Shown here piece by piece: positions 21,760 to 31,436 of a stretch of 34,513 bases of DNA (positions are counted from its first letter, which is position 1; the number at the start of each line of letters is the position of its first letter). This DNA is from Thermoplasmata archaeon (GTDB taxonomy: Archaea; Thermoplasmatota; Thermoplasmata; Thermoplasmatales; Thermoplasmataceae), in contig JAJZAR010000002.1 of NCBI GenBank assembly GCA_021799315.1, positions 1-34,513 on the forward strand, given 5' to 3'. The position numbers and the translations under genes were made by a program. The notes beneath the pieces are model-generated. The model did no database searches. It worked only from the letters and a program-made list of their open reading frames with translations, and had not been told where the DNA came from.

Positions 21760-24700
21760 ATGTCTTTTCCTCAAATTGGTGCTGGAAAGAAGCCGAAAGA
21801 TATAAGCAAAGATATACTGAAATATTGGGAAAGCGAGGCAATTTTTTCCAGGATTAAAGAAATGAGGAGCGAAGGAGAGGATTATAGATTTCTTGAAGGA
21901 CCTCCCACAGCCAATGGGCATCCACACGTTGGCCATGCACTCACAAGGACCATAAAGGACACGGTTCTGAGATACAAAACCATGAGAGGATACAATGTTA
22001 CCCGGAGAGACGCTGGATGGGACTGCCACGGCCTCCCTGTTGAACTGGAAGCAGAGAAAAAGTTTGGATTCAAATCAAAGGCAGACATAGAATCGTACGG
22101 TGTCGACAAATTCAATGCTTATTGCAGGGAAAGTATATTCAGGTATGTTGAGGAATGGCTGGATGTAGATAGAAACCTTGGTTTCTGGATTGATCATGAA
22201 AATGCCTACGTGACCATGAGAAATGACTACATGGAAAGTGAATGGTGGGCTCTGAAAACACTCTTTGACAGAAAGGTGCTCTACAGGGATTACAGAATAT
22301 CACCCTATTGCCCGAGATGTGGCACAACATTGAGTTCTCATGAACTATCGCAGGGTTATAAGGACACAAAGGATCTGTCAATATATGCGGATTTTATACT
22401 TGAGGATGGAAGAATAGTTGTCGCATGGACAACAACGCCCTGGACACTACCGTCAAATATGTTTCTGGCCGTAAATGAGGACATAGAATATGCCGATGTG
22501 GTTTACAATACAAAAACTTACATTGTTGCCAAAAACCTTGTGGCGAAAATATTCGTAAAGGATTATGAAATCAAACGCACCTATTTGGGAAAGGAGCTTA
22601 TTGGGCTCAAATATTCAAGGCCCATTGAATTTGTAAAGATGCCATCGAATGTGCTCAGAGTTGTTCACGGCGATCATGTGAATCTGAATGAGGGAACAGG
22701 CATAGTCCATACTGCCCCAGCCTTTGGGTCAGAGGATTTTGAAATAGGTAAGAGAGAGGGTGTTGAAATCGTAAATCCTGTGAATCTTCAGGGTAAATTC
22801 CAGTACGAAGGCCTTCCATGGAATGGTCTATCTGTTAAAGAGGCGGACATAGAAATTGTGAAATATCTAAAGGAAAAAGGTCTTGCATTAAAAAGTGAGA
22901 AGTATGAGCATTCGTATCCTTTCTGTTACAGATGCGACACACCCCTTCTCTATTACCCCATAGAAGCATGGTTTCTCAGGGTATCAGCCCATAGAAATGA
23001 ACTGTTAAAAAACAATGAGCTCGTGAACTGGGTACCTGAACACATAAAGCATGGGCGCTTTGGCAACTTCATCGAAGAGGCAAAGGATTGGAATCTCTCC
23101 CGAAATAGATATTGGGGTACCCCATTGCCAGTATGGACCTGCTCCAACGGTCATATGAAAGCCATAGGCTCACGAAAGGAATTGCAGGAAATGGGTGTAA
23201 AAGAGGTACCGGAGGATCTTCACAGGCCGTTTATCGACTTGGTTGTGTTTTCCTGCCCAGAATGTGGTGAAACTATGAAGCGAGAACCCTATGTTATTGA
23301 TACATGGTTCGATTCTGGTTCTGCAACCTACGCTGCCATTCATTATCCCTTTGAAGGCACAGAAAAACCTCAAATACCAGTATCCTTCATAACAGAGGGC
23401 ATAGATCAGACAAGGGGCTGGTTTTACACACTACACGTTATAAGTACGCTTATTTTTGACAAAAATGCGTATGAGAATGTGTTCTGTACTGAATTCATTC
23501 TGGATTCTCAGGGCAGGAAGATGAGCAAAAGCAAAGGGAATGGTGTGTTGGCGAAGGAAATGATCGACAAATTTGGTCCTGACGCATCTAGGCTCTTCTT
23601 CTATACCACAGCGCCGTGGAAGCCAAAGCCCCTGGTGGAAAAGACCGTGAAGGAGACAGAGACAAAAATCCTTGGTACGCTCATGAACATATACAGTTTC
23701 TTCGCATCCAATGCGAATCTTGATAACTTCTCCTATTCTGGACTGAAGAAATCAGGCAATGAGTTGGACACCTGGCTGGTATCAAGAGTGAATAGTACCA
23801 TAAAAGATGTCATCGTAGCCTATGATTCATACGATCTCAGCGAAGCACAAAGCATCATATCAAGATTGATAGATGAAACCTCCAATTTTTACCTGAGACT
23901 TTCACGAAGGAGGTTCTGGGAACAGAGCGATGAAAAGGACGTGGCCTATTCAACTCTGTATTATGCTCTTGAAAATATATGCAGAATGCTGGCACCCATA
24001 GCTCCCTTCACAACGGAGTTTCTATACCGATCTCTGAACGAAAAGGCGATCAGTGTTCATGCTCAGGATTTTCCATCATCTGACAAACATCTGATCCTTG
24101 AAGACCTTGAAATAAGCATGGAAAGATCCAGAGAAATTCTTGAACTGACAAGAAGGGCAAGGCAGGACGCGGATATAAAGGGCAGGCAACCTGTGAAGGA
24201 GATACTTCTATATGGAAAAAATCTGGAGGATAAACAGATAAGTCCTGTCAGGGAGGAAATGAATGCAAACAAAGTCAGAATAATAAATACATCTGAAATT
24301 CCTTCAAAGCAGGTCGTGAAGGTTGTCCTGTCCCAAGTGGCCCCCATTCTCAAGGGCAAGCTGCAATCCTTCGTTCAGTTCATCGATGATCTGAATACTT
24401 CAGGAAAGCAGGGATCCGTATCGGAAAATGAGGGCATATCCTTTGAAGGCTTTGAACTTCCTCCAGGTTCCGTTCAGATACTAGAAGAACCACTGGAAAA
24501 CTTTGTGAAGGCAACTGAAGGAGATATAACTATTTATCTGAACAAAGAGATTGATCATGAACTTGAACTTTCAGGACTGTCCAGAGAACTTATCAGAAGG
24601 ATTCAGGTTATGCGTAAGGAGATGGACCTCGATTATGATCAGAAGATAAATGTGAGAATCAGTGGCTCCTCGGAACTACTGGAAGCGGCAAAGTTCCGGG

Positions 24701-24840
24701 AACAGATTATCAAGGAAGAGACACTCTGTACCGATCTGGCAATTGAGGACGGAAGGGGGAAGTCATCCATCATTTATTCAAAGAAATCAGATTGGGACAT
24801 AGACGAGAAAAATGTTGTGATTGAGATCACTGCTGCATGA
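21760..24840 (+). CDS. ileS: Isoleucyl-tRNA synthetase
   Basis: Class I synthetase that charges tRNA-Ile, 1026 residues, the normal size of the archaeal/eukaryotic type. The HIGH motif appears as HVGH (56-59) in GPPTANGHPHVGHALTRT, and KMSKS is intact at 587-591. Between them lies the CP1 editing domain (starting with VVAWTTTPWTLPSNMFLAVN, editing threonines present) and zinc-ribbon pairs CPRCG and CPECG. After KMSKS come the helical anticodon-binding domain and a C-terminal extension (~800-1026) with repeated FEGFELP/ELSRELIRRIQVMRKEMDL elements typical of archaeal IleRS. No frameshift or truncation. It converges with thiL, overlapping 14 bases. Confidence 0.97.
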   Translation: MSFPQIGAGKKPKDISKDILKYWESEAIFSRIKEMRSEGEDYRFLEGPPTANGHPHVGHALTRTIKDTVLRYKTMRGYNVTRRDAGWDCHGLPVELEAEKKFGFKSKADIESYGVDKFNAYCRESIFRYVEEWLDVDRNLGFWIDHENAYVTMRNDYMESEWWALKTLFDRKVLYRDYRISPYCPRCGTTLSSHELSQGYKDTKDLSIYADFILEDGRIVVAWTTTPWTLPSNMFLAVNEDIEYADVVYNTKTYIVAKNLVAKIFVKDYEIKRTYLGKELIGLKYSRPIEFVKMPSNVLRVVHGDHVNLNEGTGIVHTAPAFGSEDFEIGKREGVEIVNPVNLQGKFQYEGLPWNGLSVKEADIEIVKYLKEKGLALKSEKYEHSYPFCYRCDTPLLYYPIEAWFLRVSAHRNELLKNNELVNWVPEHIKHGRFGNFIEEAKDWNLSRNRYWGTPLPVWTCSNGHMKAIGSRKELQEMGVKEVPEDLHRPFIDLVVFSCPECGETMKREPYVIDTWFDSGSATYAAIHYPFEGTEKPQIPVSFITEGIDQTRGWFYTLHVISTLIFDKNAYENVFCTEFILDSQGRKMSKSKGNGVLAKEMIDKFGPDASRLFFYTTAPWKPKPLVEKTVKETETKILGTLMNIYSFFASNANLDNFSYSGLKKSGNELDTWLVSRVNSTIKDVIVAYDSYDLSEAQSIISRLIDETSNFYLRLSRRRFWEQSDEKDVAYSTLYYALENICRMLAPIAPFTTEFLYRSLNEKAISVHAQDFPSSDKHLILEDLEISMERSREILELTRRARQDADIKGRQPVKEILLYGKNLEDKQISPVREEMNANKVRIINTSEIPSKQVVKVVLSQVAPILKGKLQSFVQFIDDLNTSGKQGSVSENEGISFEGFELPPGSVQILEEPLENFVKATEGDITIYLNKEIDHELELSGLSRELIRRIQVMRKEMDLDYDQKINVRISGSSELLEAAKFREQIIKEETLCTDLAIEDGRGKSSIIYSKKSDWDIDEKNVVIEITAA

Positions 24841-25798
24841 TGCCCTTCTTAAGGTGCTCCCATCCGCGGTGTTCTATCTTTTCCCATTGCTCTCCATTGA
24901 ATATCATATTATCTCCCTCCCATGTATCTCCGATATAACTCACAGCTATACCCTCATCTTCCATTTTTTTTGAGAATTTCCCATAATCGTCGTTATCAAT
25001 GGTGAACAGTAATTCATAATCTCCTCCATAATTGAAGGCAATATCTCTCGGGGAACATCCAACCACATTGGCCACTTCCTTCACGGATTCGTCCAGCTTA
25101 ACATCCATTTCTGAGATTCTGAATCCAATTCCATAGTCCATTTTCATCTGTGAGAGGCACCCATACAAACCATCAGAAATATCCATCATAAATTTTGCTC
25201 CACTTGAACCGATTGCCATACCCTCTGATATCCTAGCCTTAATATCCAGCATTCTTCTGGAATTCTCCCTTGTATCCATCCCATGAGAATAAGCCACATA
25301 AGCTGCACCAGTTTTACCCAATGTTCCTGTGCTGCACAGTATCTGATGTGGCTTTATTTCAGACCTCAATCTTGTCAATTTTTTCTTCTGATAGCCCATG
25401 CACATTCCAGAAAAGACATTTGTATCGGATTCCTTTGTATCTCCTCCTGCATATTCCAAATCATATTCTTTAAGGGTTTTCGACATTCCGTTTACAAATT
25501 CCTCAACGTATTCCTCATGGAGATCTCCTCTTATGTTGAATGCTGCCATAAATGTCTGCGGAATGCCACCCATGGCCGCTATATCACTTAAGTTTACCAT
25601 AGCAAAAAATCTTCCTGCTTCAGAGGCTGTAGCTCCCACTGGAATGTGAGTTTTTTCATTGATGGAGTCCATGGTGATCAGTTCGTAGGAATCTCCCCTA
25701 TCCACAAGAGAACAATCATCTGGCTTCTGCTTGATATTGCCCACTTTCCTTATCATGTTTATGATGTTCCGTTCTCCTGACTGATCTATTTCGTTCAA
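24827..25798 (-). CDS. thiL: Thiamine-monophosphate kinase
   Basis: Phosphorylates thiamine monophosphate to the active cofactor thiamine diphosphate. The 323 residues show the ThiL/PurM-like fold: N-terminal GERNIINMIRKVG helix, the metal/ATP aspartates KPDDCSLVD and ITMDSINEKTHIP, NLSDIAAMGGIPQ, YAGGDTKESD, MDISDGLYGCL and NYGGDYELLFTID. The usual third residue of the DDAA motif is cysteine here, as DDCS. The start is TTG at 25798, overlapping the stop of the radical SAM gene by four bases (TTGA); the family N-terminus begins just after it, so the later ATG would remove a conserved helix. Co-transcribed with the RaSEA gene. Confidence 0.94.
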   Translation of the reverse strand: MNEIDQSGERNIINMIRKVGNIKQKPDDCSLVDRGDSYELITMDSINEKTHIPVGATASEAGRFFAMVNLSDIAAMGGIPQTFMAAFNIRGDLHEEYVEEFVNGMSKTLKEYDLEYAGGDTKESDTNVFSGMCMGYQKKKLTRLRSEIKPHQILCSTGTLGKTGAAYVAYSHGMDTRENSRRMLDIKARISEGMAIGSSGAKFMMDISDGLYGCLSQMKMDYGIGFRISEMDVKLDESVKEVANVVGCSPRDIAFNYGGDYELLFTIDNDDYGKFSKKMEDEGIAVSYIGDTWEGDNMIFNGEQWEKIEHRGWEHLKKGIMQQ

Positions 25799-26853
25799 AT
25801 CTGCACAGCTCCTGTTGACATCTTTCGCAGAAAAGAATCAGTATTGTACTGTACAGGAAGTCCAGACTCAAGACGAAGGTGAGCCTCATACAATGACCGA
25901 TCCTGTGAATTGTAATACCTTTCCAGATCAGTGAAATTCTGTTCAAGTGATGATTTGAATATGAGCTTTACAAGTTCACCATCTCTATTGTCATTATGGG
26001 ATCCTCTCTCCCGATCTCCGCCTGTTGGATATGATAGAACTTCAGTACCAGAGTTTCTTGTATCCAGAAGAACACGGCATATGCTGTACAGCCATGGCGG
26101 TCTGTAGAGACCCTGCTTCCACAATTTTTCAACGAGAGTATTCTTTTGAATATTCATTGGGTTGACCGAAACATCCTTTGAATATGGTGCACAATCGTTC
26201 ACAGATTTTATAGCATCTTGCACAGCTTCCTCCTCTGGCATGAAAGGAGGTTTGAGGAGTAGATAGGATCTCAGTTCAAGATCATTCCTGTTCACAACAT
26301 CAGCTGCAGCTTTGAACTTCGAAAAGGTTGACCCCTTATTCACGCTCTTTTTTATCACTTCATCATCTGTGCTTTCGACACCAATGGCTATTCTTACACC
26401 AATCCCATAATTCTTCAATGATTTCATTGTTTCACTGGTGACATATTCAGTTCTTGACTCCACAAGCAAGTATTCTATTCTGTCACTCATTTTCTTAAGA
26501 AAATATTCATATGCTTCTAAAGGCATCTCTCTTCGATCCAGAAAACTTCCTGACGTGAACACTTTAAGAATTTTTGTCCTCTCCATGAATTCGTATGCTC
26601 TGTCAATCTGTTTCTTAAGGTCATCAACAGTTACTCTGGTATTGACATCATTGAAGTATCCGCACATGGAGCAGGAACTGAAGTCGTACCATGAGCAGCC
26701 TCTTGTCCTGAAAATAACCACAGCGGTTTCTTCGGGTTTACCTCTCAGTCTGTCCATTTCGTTCCACATGGATACCGGTCTGCTGCCATCGGTATCTCTT
26801 TCCCTGGATGGCATGAGGCTCTTCACCTTCAGGGCCAGATTTCTATCGATCAT
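25795..26853 (-). CDS. Radical SAM enzyme, archaeosine synthase subunit RaSEA type
   Basis: Radical SAM protein of 352 residues from the COG1244/TIGR01210 family, whose archaeal members (RaSEA) work with ArcS to turn lysine-modified preQ0 into archaeosine at position 15 of tRNA. The cluster motif is the family-specific spaced form C53-x7-C61-x2-C64 in RGCSWYDFSSCSMCGYF, not the usual CxxxCxxC. Next come the KVFTSGSFLDRRE stretch, LLVESRTEYVT, GVRIAIGVESTDD and KPPFMPEEEA, all matching the SAM barrel of this group. ATG at 26853 is preceded by GGAGAT. The partner arcS/tgtA2 is not in this window. ThiL follows with a four-base overlap. Confidence 0.88.
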   Translation of the reverse strand: MIDRNLALKVKSLMPSRERDTDGSRPVSMWNEMDRLRGKPEETAVVIFRTRGCSWYDFSSCSMCGYFNDVNTRVTVDDLKKQIDRAYEFMERTKILKVFTSGSFLDRREMPLEAYEYFLKKMSDRIEYLLVESRTEYVTSETMKSLKNYGIGVRIAIGVESTDDEVIKKSVNKGSTFSKFKAAADVVNRNDLELRSYLLLKPPFMPEEEAVQDAIKSVNDCAPYSKDVSVNPMNIQKNTLVEKLWKQGLYRPPWLYSICRVLLDTRNSGTEVLSYPTGGDRERGSHNDNRDGELVKLIFKSSLEQNFTDLERYYNSQDRSLYEAHLRLESGLPVQYNTDSFLRKMSTGAVQI

Positions 26854-26937
26854 GTATCTCCATGTTAAGGAATAAGATAATGTTTATGCCAGAATGGTCA
26901 AATACACTATCAAAGGTATGAAATTCAAATAGTTAAC

Positions 26938-26946
26938 ATTATTAAA
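26938..26946 (+). promoter_or_regulatory. eS17 gene TATA box
   Basis: CATTATTAAA tract about 24 bases before the ATG at 26967; predicts a leaderless mRNA. It is also the nearest good promoter upstream of the hydrogenase-related operon. Confidence 0.45.
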
Positions 26947-26966
26947 TCCTTAGTCATACAGGAACA

Positions 26967-27203
26967 ATGGGAAGCATTAGACCACAATATGTGAAGAAGA
27001 TAGCAGTTGATCTTGTTAGCCACAATCCTGAACTGTTTACCGAAAACTTTCACACAAACAAAGAATTGCTCAGAAATGTCGTAACTGGAGCCTCGAAGAA
27101 GGACTTCAATGAAATATCAGGTTATGCAACAAGATATGTCATAAAAAGAAGACACAGAGCTGAGAAAGAAGCAGAATTTACTGGAGAAACAGTAGTAGAA
27201 TAA
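26967..27203 (+). CDS. rps17e: Ribosomal protein eS17
   Basis: Small-subunit ribosomal protein of the archaeal/eukaryotic eS17 family, 78 residues. The family N-terminus is clear: MGSIRPQYVKKIAVDLV, with a helical domain and the KELLRNVVTGASKKDFNEIS segment, followed by a basic region YVIKRRHRAEKEAE. It is slightly longer than many archaeal eS17 because of a short C-terminal tail. TATA box at the leaderless distance. The membrane complex operon starts 81 bases downstream on the same strand with no clear TATA box between, so read-through is likely. Confidence 0.95.
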   Translation: MGSIRPQYVKKIAVDLVSHNPELFTENFHTNKELLRNVVTGASKKDFNEISGYATRYVIKRRHRAEKEAEFTGETVVE

Positions 27204-27284
27204 ATTAAAGAAGGGCTGTGACGTTAGCCCAAAAAATGCCTCCCATGGCCGATGACGTCTGAAATCTATTGAGGACGGTATCGC

Positions 27285-28235
27285 ATGTTTGATTTGATTT
27301 TGGAGACAACCATACAGATATTTGGAGTGATTTTGTTAGCTCCATTGGTCGCAGGCATATATGAGAATATAAAGGCAAAAACGGAGTTCAGAAAGGGTCC
27401 AAATATATTCCAGCCGTACTTTGATCTTGCAAAATATCTTAGAAAAGAACGCACCTACACACAGAATTCCACGCTTGTTTATAGATGGGCGCCCATGATA
27501 GCCATGGGAATCATGCTCACAATATCCTTTGTAATTCCTGTTATAATACCCTTTCCTACCCTATTTGCCCCCATGGTGGATTTTCTGGGAGGGGCAATGT
27601 TATTCACTCTATCTTCAGTTATATTGATTATGGGTGCCTTCGATTCCAAAAATCACTTTTCCATAATGGGGGCCTCGAGATCAGCGTCATTTTCAGCGTT
27701 ATCTGAACCCACTCTCATACTGGTCTTCTTCTCAGTTGCCATAGAAACTAGCTCCGAAAATCCTTATACAACGGCATCTTTGGTAGGGTCAAACCCAGTT
27801 CTATTTCTTTCACTTACACATATTCTCTCAAGTGCAGCTTTCTTCATGCTTTTCCTTTTTGAAACGGCTAAACTACCTGTAGAAAGTTCAGGGCTGTCTG
27901 AAATGGGTATGATAGACGAAGGAAGAACCTATGATTATGGTGGAAGGAACCTGTTCTTTCTGAAGTACGCATCTCACATAAAGCAGTTTCTTCTCGGCTC
28001 TGTTCTCTTGAATCTCTTCATTTTCCCATGGTTCATGCAGTCAGGTCTTTTTGGTTCCATTCTTGACATACCCATAATGCTTGGAAAGTGGATCGTACTG
28101 ATCTTAATTATTGTCTTTATAGAGCAGATATTGGCAAAGGTTAAGTTATTCAAGATTGCCGATTTTCTCGCCATGTCCTTTGTGTTTGCCATTCTCTCTT
28201 TGATACTGTTTAAGCTTGGAGGTTTTGCCATATGA
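27285..28235 (+). CDS. Membrane subunit NuoH/HyfC-like of an Ehr-type complex
   Basis: Quinone-site/ion-translocating membrane subunit homologous to NuoH, HyfC and EchB; 316 residues, about eight membrane helices. Signature loops are intact: IKAKTEFRKGPNIFQPYFDL (29-48) near the N-terminus, and FETAKLPVESSGLSEMGMID with the conserved acidic residues that face the large subunit. First gene of six that overlap by four bases each (27285-33939). In this family it connects the redox arm to the antiporter-like subunits. Start ATG at 27285 has a GAGG at moderate distance and no clear TATA box. Confidence 0.9.
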   Translation: MFDLILETTIQIFGVILLAPLVAGIYENIKAKTEFRKGPNIFQPYFDLAKYLRKERTYTQNSTLVYRWAPMIAMGIMLTISFVIPVIIPFPTLFAPMVDFLGGAMLFTLSSVILIMGAFDSKNHFSIMGASRSASFSALSEPTLILVFFSVAIETSSENPYTTASLVGSNPVLFLSLTHILSSAAFFMLFLFETAKLPVESSGLSEMGMIDEGRTYDYGGRNLFFLKYASHIKQFLLGSVLLNLFIFPWFMQSGLFGSILDIPIMLGKWIVLILIIVFIEQILAKVKLFKIADFLAMSFVFAILSLILFKLGGFAI

Positions 28236-28888
28236 TGGAATCAAACGAGTTTTTCTATATGATCGCTGCTCTGATGCTGTTCACTGCATTCTGGGCGCAG
28301 GTCGGCAGCTATGTGATTTCAAAGATTCAGGTTATTGTTGTTCAGACATCTTTATTGACAATTTACACATTCATCAGTGGTATCTACAGTCTGAGTGTTG
28401 ATCTTATAGTTCTGGCTTTCCTTATCATATTCCTGAGAGGGATTTTAACCGCAATCATACTTCTCCGTAAATTCCCCGAGAGGAGACAACTTGTAAGAGA
28501 AAAATCAACAACCATGCCATCTATTCTCATCATAAGTGTAGCAGTTCTGGTTTTTACACTGATTGTATATCAGCTTGTGATCTATCCAATTATACTGTCA
28601 CTGAATACAGGCATAGCATCAGGTGTGAAAGCGCCCATTATAGCTATTGCTTTTATCATGGTTATTCAGGGGTTACTCTTAGTGGCTACTAGAAAGAATA
28701 AGGTAACACAACTTACGGGATACATAGAGGTGGAAAATGCCATGATATTGATGAGTCTTGGAATATTCCCTCTACCTCTTGTGGTGGAGCTCAGTGTTTT
28801 GCTTGACGTGCTTGCTCTTGTCATAGTGGCATCTGTTCTTCTGTCTGGAAGCATGACTTCCGAATCTTTACCGGAGTTGATTGGATGA
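28232..28888 (+). CDS. HyfE-like membrane subunit (NuoK-related)
   Basis: Polytopic protein of 218 residues, about six or seven helices, matching HyfE/HycF-type fusions of small NuoJ/K-like membrane subunits. The C-terminal half is the most telling: GYIEVENAMILMSLGIFPLP, then VVELSVLLDVLALVIVASVL, where the two membrane glutamates of the NuoK-type proton path are present. It overlaps both neighbours by four bases, so it is translated as part of the operon. No N-terminal signal beyond the first membrane helix. Confidence 0.85.
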   Translation: MMESNEFFYMIAALMLFTAFWAQVGSYVISKIQVIVVQTSLLTIYTFISGIYSLSVDLIVLAFLIIFLRGILTAIILLRKFPERRQLVREKSTTMPSILIISVAVLVFTLIVYQLVIYPIILSLNTGIASGVKAPIIAIAFIMVIQGLLLVATRKNKVTQLTGYIEVENAMILMSLGIFPLPLVVELSVLLDVLALVIVASVLLSGSMTSESLPELIG

Positions 28889-30240
28889 GTATTTTTGTCT
28901 ATCTCATATACCTGCTATTCTTCATTCCCATCGGGATTTCCTTCGCATATTTCACCAATTCATTTCAGGCCATATCAAAGGTAGGAGCTCTCATTGAAGT
29001 GGTTATTGCCTTCCTTCTAATGCTGGCTCCTTTCAGAACCTATTCCTATTTTGATGTGAACCAGGTGAACAGGGTTCTTGTTATTTCAGTGACAATGGTC
29101 TACCTCATGGCTGTCTTTTACGCTTCTAAGTATCACAGTGAACTGTCAGGAGATACGAAACTCAGTCTACACTATAGTCTCATGCATATATTTACATTCA
29201 CCATGCTTTTCTCTCTTCTCATCAATGATTTTGGTCTGATGTGGATCGGAATTGAAGCAACAACTGCCTCAAGCGCTCTGCTTCTTATCATAGAGAGAGA
29301 AAGGAACCAGATCGAAGCTGCTTGGAGATATATGCTCATAGTTTCCAGTGGGCTGACCCTGGCAATTCTTTCCATAATACTTATTTATATGAACTACCAC
29401 ACTCTCACAGTAACACAGGCCCTGAACATGGGGCACACACCCTCATTGCTCCTATCTGTTGCAGGCGTTACTGCACTTGTGGGCTTCGGCACAAAAATTG
29501 GTATTTTTCCCATGCATACATGGCTTCCAGATGCCCACGGTGAGGCTCCATCGGAGATCAGTGCAATGTTTTCCGGTATACTTTTACCTGTTGCAGCCTA
29601 TGTTCTGTACAGGTTTTACGAAGCAACCTATTCTGTTCAGGTCACACAGATATACATAATATTCATCCTTGCAAGCCTGGTCTTTGTGGCTCTGGTCATG
29701 CCATCCCAGAAAAATATCAAGAGAATGTTTGCATATTCCACAATGGAAAATATGGCTCTCATAACTCTGGGACTGATCACTGGCGGGTTGGCATTGGTTG
29801 GTGCCCTTCTCATCATATTGACCCACGCCTTCGCAAAGTCATCAGCTTTCTTCTCCTCCGGCAATATTCTGAAACTCTATGGTACAAAGGATATGACAAA
29901 GATTGACGGCCTCAGGGACAGGATGCCACTGACCAGCGGAACATTAATTGGATCCTCTCTTATGGTCACCGGTGCTCCGCCATTCACAATTTTCGTGGGA
30001 GAACTATTGATTATTTACCAGTTATTTGTGACGGGAAACATTGCTGATGTGGTTATCATGGTCATTTGCCTGTTCATAATCTCTCTTTCCGTTATGTACA
30101 AGGTGTCTTCTATGGTATTCAATGGAAATGATTCCGTTAAGCACAGGTTGAAACTGGATCTCACCCAGGGCATTGTTACGGTCACCTCTCTGCTTTTTGC
30201 CTTTAGCATCATATTTGTTTATCTTGGTGGTTATCTATGA
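28885..30240 (+). CDS. HyfF-like antiporter-type membrane subunit (NuoN/M-related)
   Basis: Mrp-antiporter-like subunit of 451 residues with about 14 helices. The residues needed for ion translocation are kept: E124 in LMWIGIEATTASS (helix 5), K204 in GFGTKIGIFPMHTWLPDAHG (helix 7) with the following PSEISAMFSG, and H314/K318 in THAFAKSSAFF (helix 10-11 region). This argues that the complex still pumps protons or sodium. Four-base overlaps on both sides. Distinguishing NuoM, NuoN and HyfF by eye is approximate; the operon context decides for HyfF. Confidence 0.9.
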   Translation: MSIFVYLIYLLFFIPIGISFAYFTNSFQAISKVGALIEVVIAFLLMLAPFRTYSYFDVNQVNRVLVISVTMVYLMAVFYASKYHSELSGDTKLSLHYSLMHIFTFTMLFSLLINDFGLMWIGIEATTASSALLLIIERERNQIEAAWRYMLIVSSGLTLAILSIILIYMNYHTLTVTQALNMGHTPSLLLSVAGVTALVGFGTKIGIFPMHTWLPDAHGEAPSEISAMFSGILLPVAAYVLYRFYEATYSVQVTQIYIIFILASLVFVALVMPSQKNIKRMFAYSTMENMALITLGLITGGLALVGALLIILTHAFAKSSAFFSSGNILKLYGTKDMTKIDGLRDRMPLTSGTLIGSSLMVTGAPPFTIFVGELLIIYQLFVTGNIADVVIMVICLFIISLSVMYKVSSMVFNGNDSVKHRLKLDLTQGIVTVTSLLFAFSIIFVYLGGYL

Positions 30241-31436
30241 ATGTGGAATTTCCCATAGTTACAGGCTATTTCGAAAGGAAAGATAGAAGTTACATTCTTG
30301 GTGAAGGTTCCTCAAATGCTGTGGAGGTTGACCATGATTTTATAGATAAAATACCATTGAAAAAGCCACTGGACGGTGTTTTTGGACATTCATCCGAAGG
30401 TGATAATGTATTTGCTTTCAACTATGGTCCCAGCACAGGGGGATTTATGGAATCTCTGGATCTGAAGATATTCACATACGGAGAACGAATTCTATCTGTG
30501 GAAGCCTTTCCCGATTTCAAAAGAAGAGATATCACTCTTAAGGGAAAGAGTCTCAGGGATGCATTCTTCATAATTGAAAGATTCAATGGTTTTCACAGTT
30601 TCTCCTACAGCACCCTATTCAGCAGAGCTATTGAATCCATTGAGAATATAAGTCCATCTCCCGAAGATACCGGTACAAGGATAATTCTCCTTGAGACTGA
30701 AAGGATAATTTCCCACATATATAAAGCTGCCAGGCTATGTGATGCAGCATCTCAGAATATTGCTTCTTACTGGCTTCTCAGTTTAAGGGAAAAATTGTTA
30801 AGAATTTTGGGAGAAGTGGCTGGTCACAGATATCTCTTTGGAGTCAACAGGATTGGTGGGTTGAATAGGCGTATAGATGTGGAAAAGCTGAGGAAAGATG
30901 TGGAATCTGTGGTGCAGGAGTTCAGAGTTATAATGAAGGGTCTGTATTCCGCAAGAATCTTTATAGATAGGCTAGAAAATACATGCATAACGGACGCTAA
31001 GAACACCAGAGGACCAGCTTTGAGGGCGGCTGGACGTTCCTTTGATTACAGGACTTTAGATCCCTATTATGGAGATATGGATTTTAAACCCATAACTGAA
31101 CGAGACGGAGATTCTCTTGCAAGATTTCTTGTTTTCACAGCAGAAGTTGATGCGTCTTTAGATATTATCAAAAACACAAAGTCAGTATCCATGGAGGATG
31201 TGAGTAAGGATCCAAAGTCAGACTTTCCCATATATTCTGTGGAGACGCCATCTGGAGATGCTCAGCTCACACTGAAACTTGAAAGTGGTGTCATCGCTGA
31301 TGCTTATTTGAGGACACCCTCAATGTTGAATCTTGATGCATTCTGTAGTGGAATCAAGGGAAATGTGAAGACAGACGTTCCCTTTGCCTTTGAAAGTTTT
31401 GGTATCTGGATAAGTGAGATAGGGGGGATACAATGA
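30237..31436 (+). CDS. [NiFe]-hydrogenase/NuoD-like large subunit lacking nickel ligands
   Basis: Large subunit of 399 residues related to HyfG/HycE/EchE and NuoD. Alignment landmarks are clear: LKIFTYGERILSVEAFPDFK, the KSLRDAFFIIER helix, and the middle helices ILLETERIISHIY. All four nickel cysteines are gone. At the first motif, where hydrogenases have ERICGIC, it reads E114-R-F-N117-G-F-H120, so both cysteines are Asn and His; the C-terminal DPCxxC motif is replaced by SFGIWISEIGG. The GPQHP loop histidine of complex I is also absent (GPSTG, 64-68). So neither H2 nor a standard quinone reaction is expected. It fits Ehr complexes; substrate unknown. The N-terminal ~55 residues are too short for a NuoC domain. 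Confidence 0.85.
   Translation: MNVEFPIVTGYFERKDRSYILGEGSSNAVEVDHDFIDKIPLKKPLDGVFGHSSEGDNVFAFNYGPSTGGFMESLDLKIFTYGERILSVEAFPDFKRRDITLKGKSLRDAFFIIERFNGFHSFSYSTLFSRAIESIENISPSPEDTGTRIILLETERIISHIYKAARLCDAASQNIASYWLLSLREKLLRILGEVAGHRYLFGVNRIGGLNRRIDVEKLRKDVESVVQEFRVIMKGLYSARIFIDRLENTCITDAKNTRGPALRAAGRSFDYRTLDPYYGDMDFKPITERDGDSLARFLVFTAEVDASLDIIKNTKSVSMEDVSKDPKSDFPIYSVETPSGDAQLTLKLESGVIADAYLRTPSMLNLDAFCSGIKGNVKTDVPFAFESFGIWISEIGGIQ

Noticed and set aside
26438..26875. 145-codon frame antisense to the RaSEA gene
   Set aside because: Overlaps conserved radical SAM sequence and its own promoter; Ser/Leu-rich shadow translation.
27222..27262. Possible C/D box RNA after the eS17 gene
   Set aside because: CGATGAC and CTGA are separated by only two bases, leaving no room for a guide; treated as repeats only.
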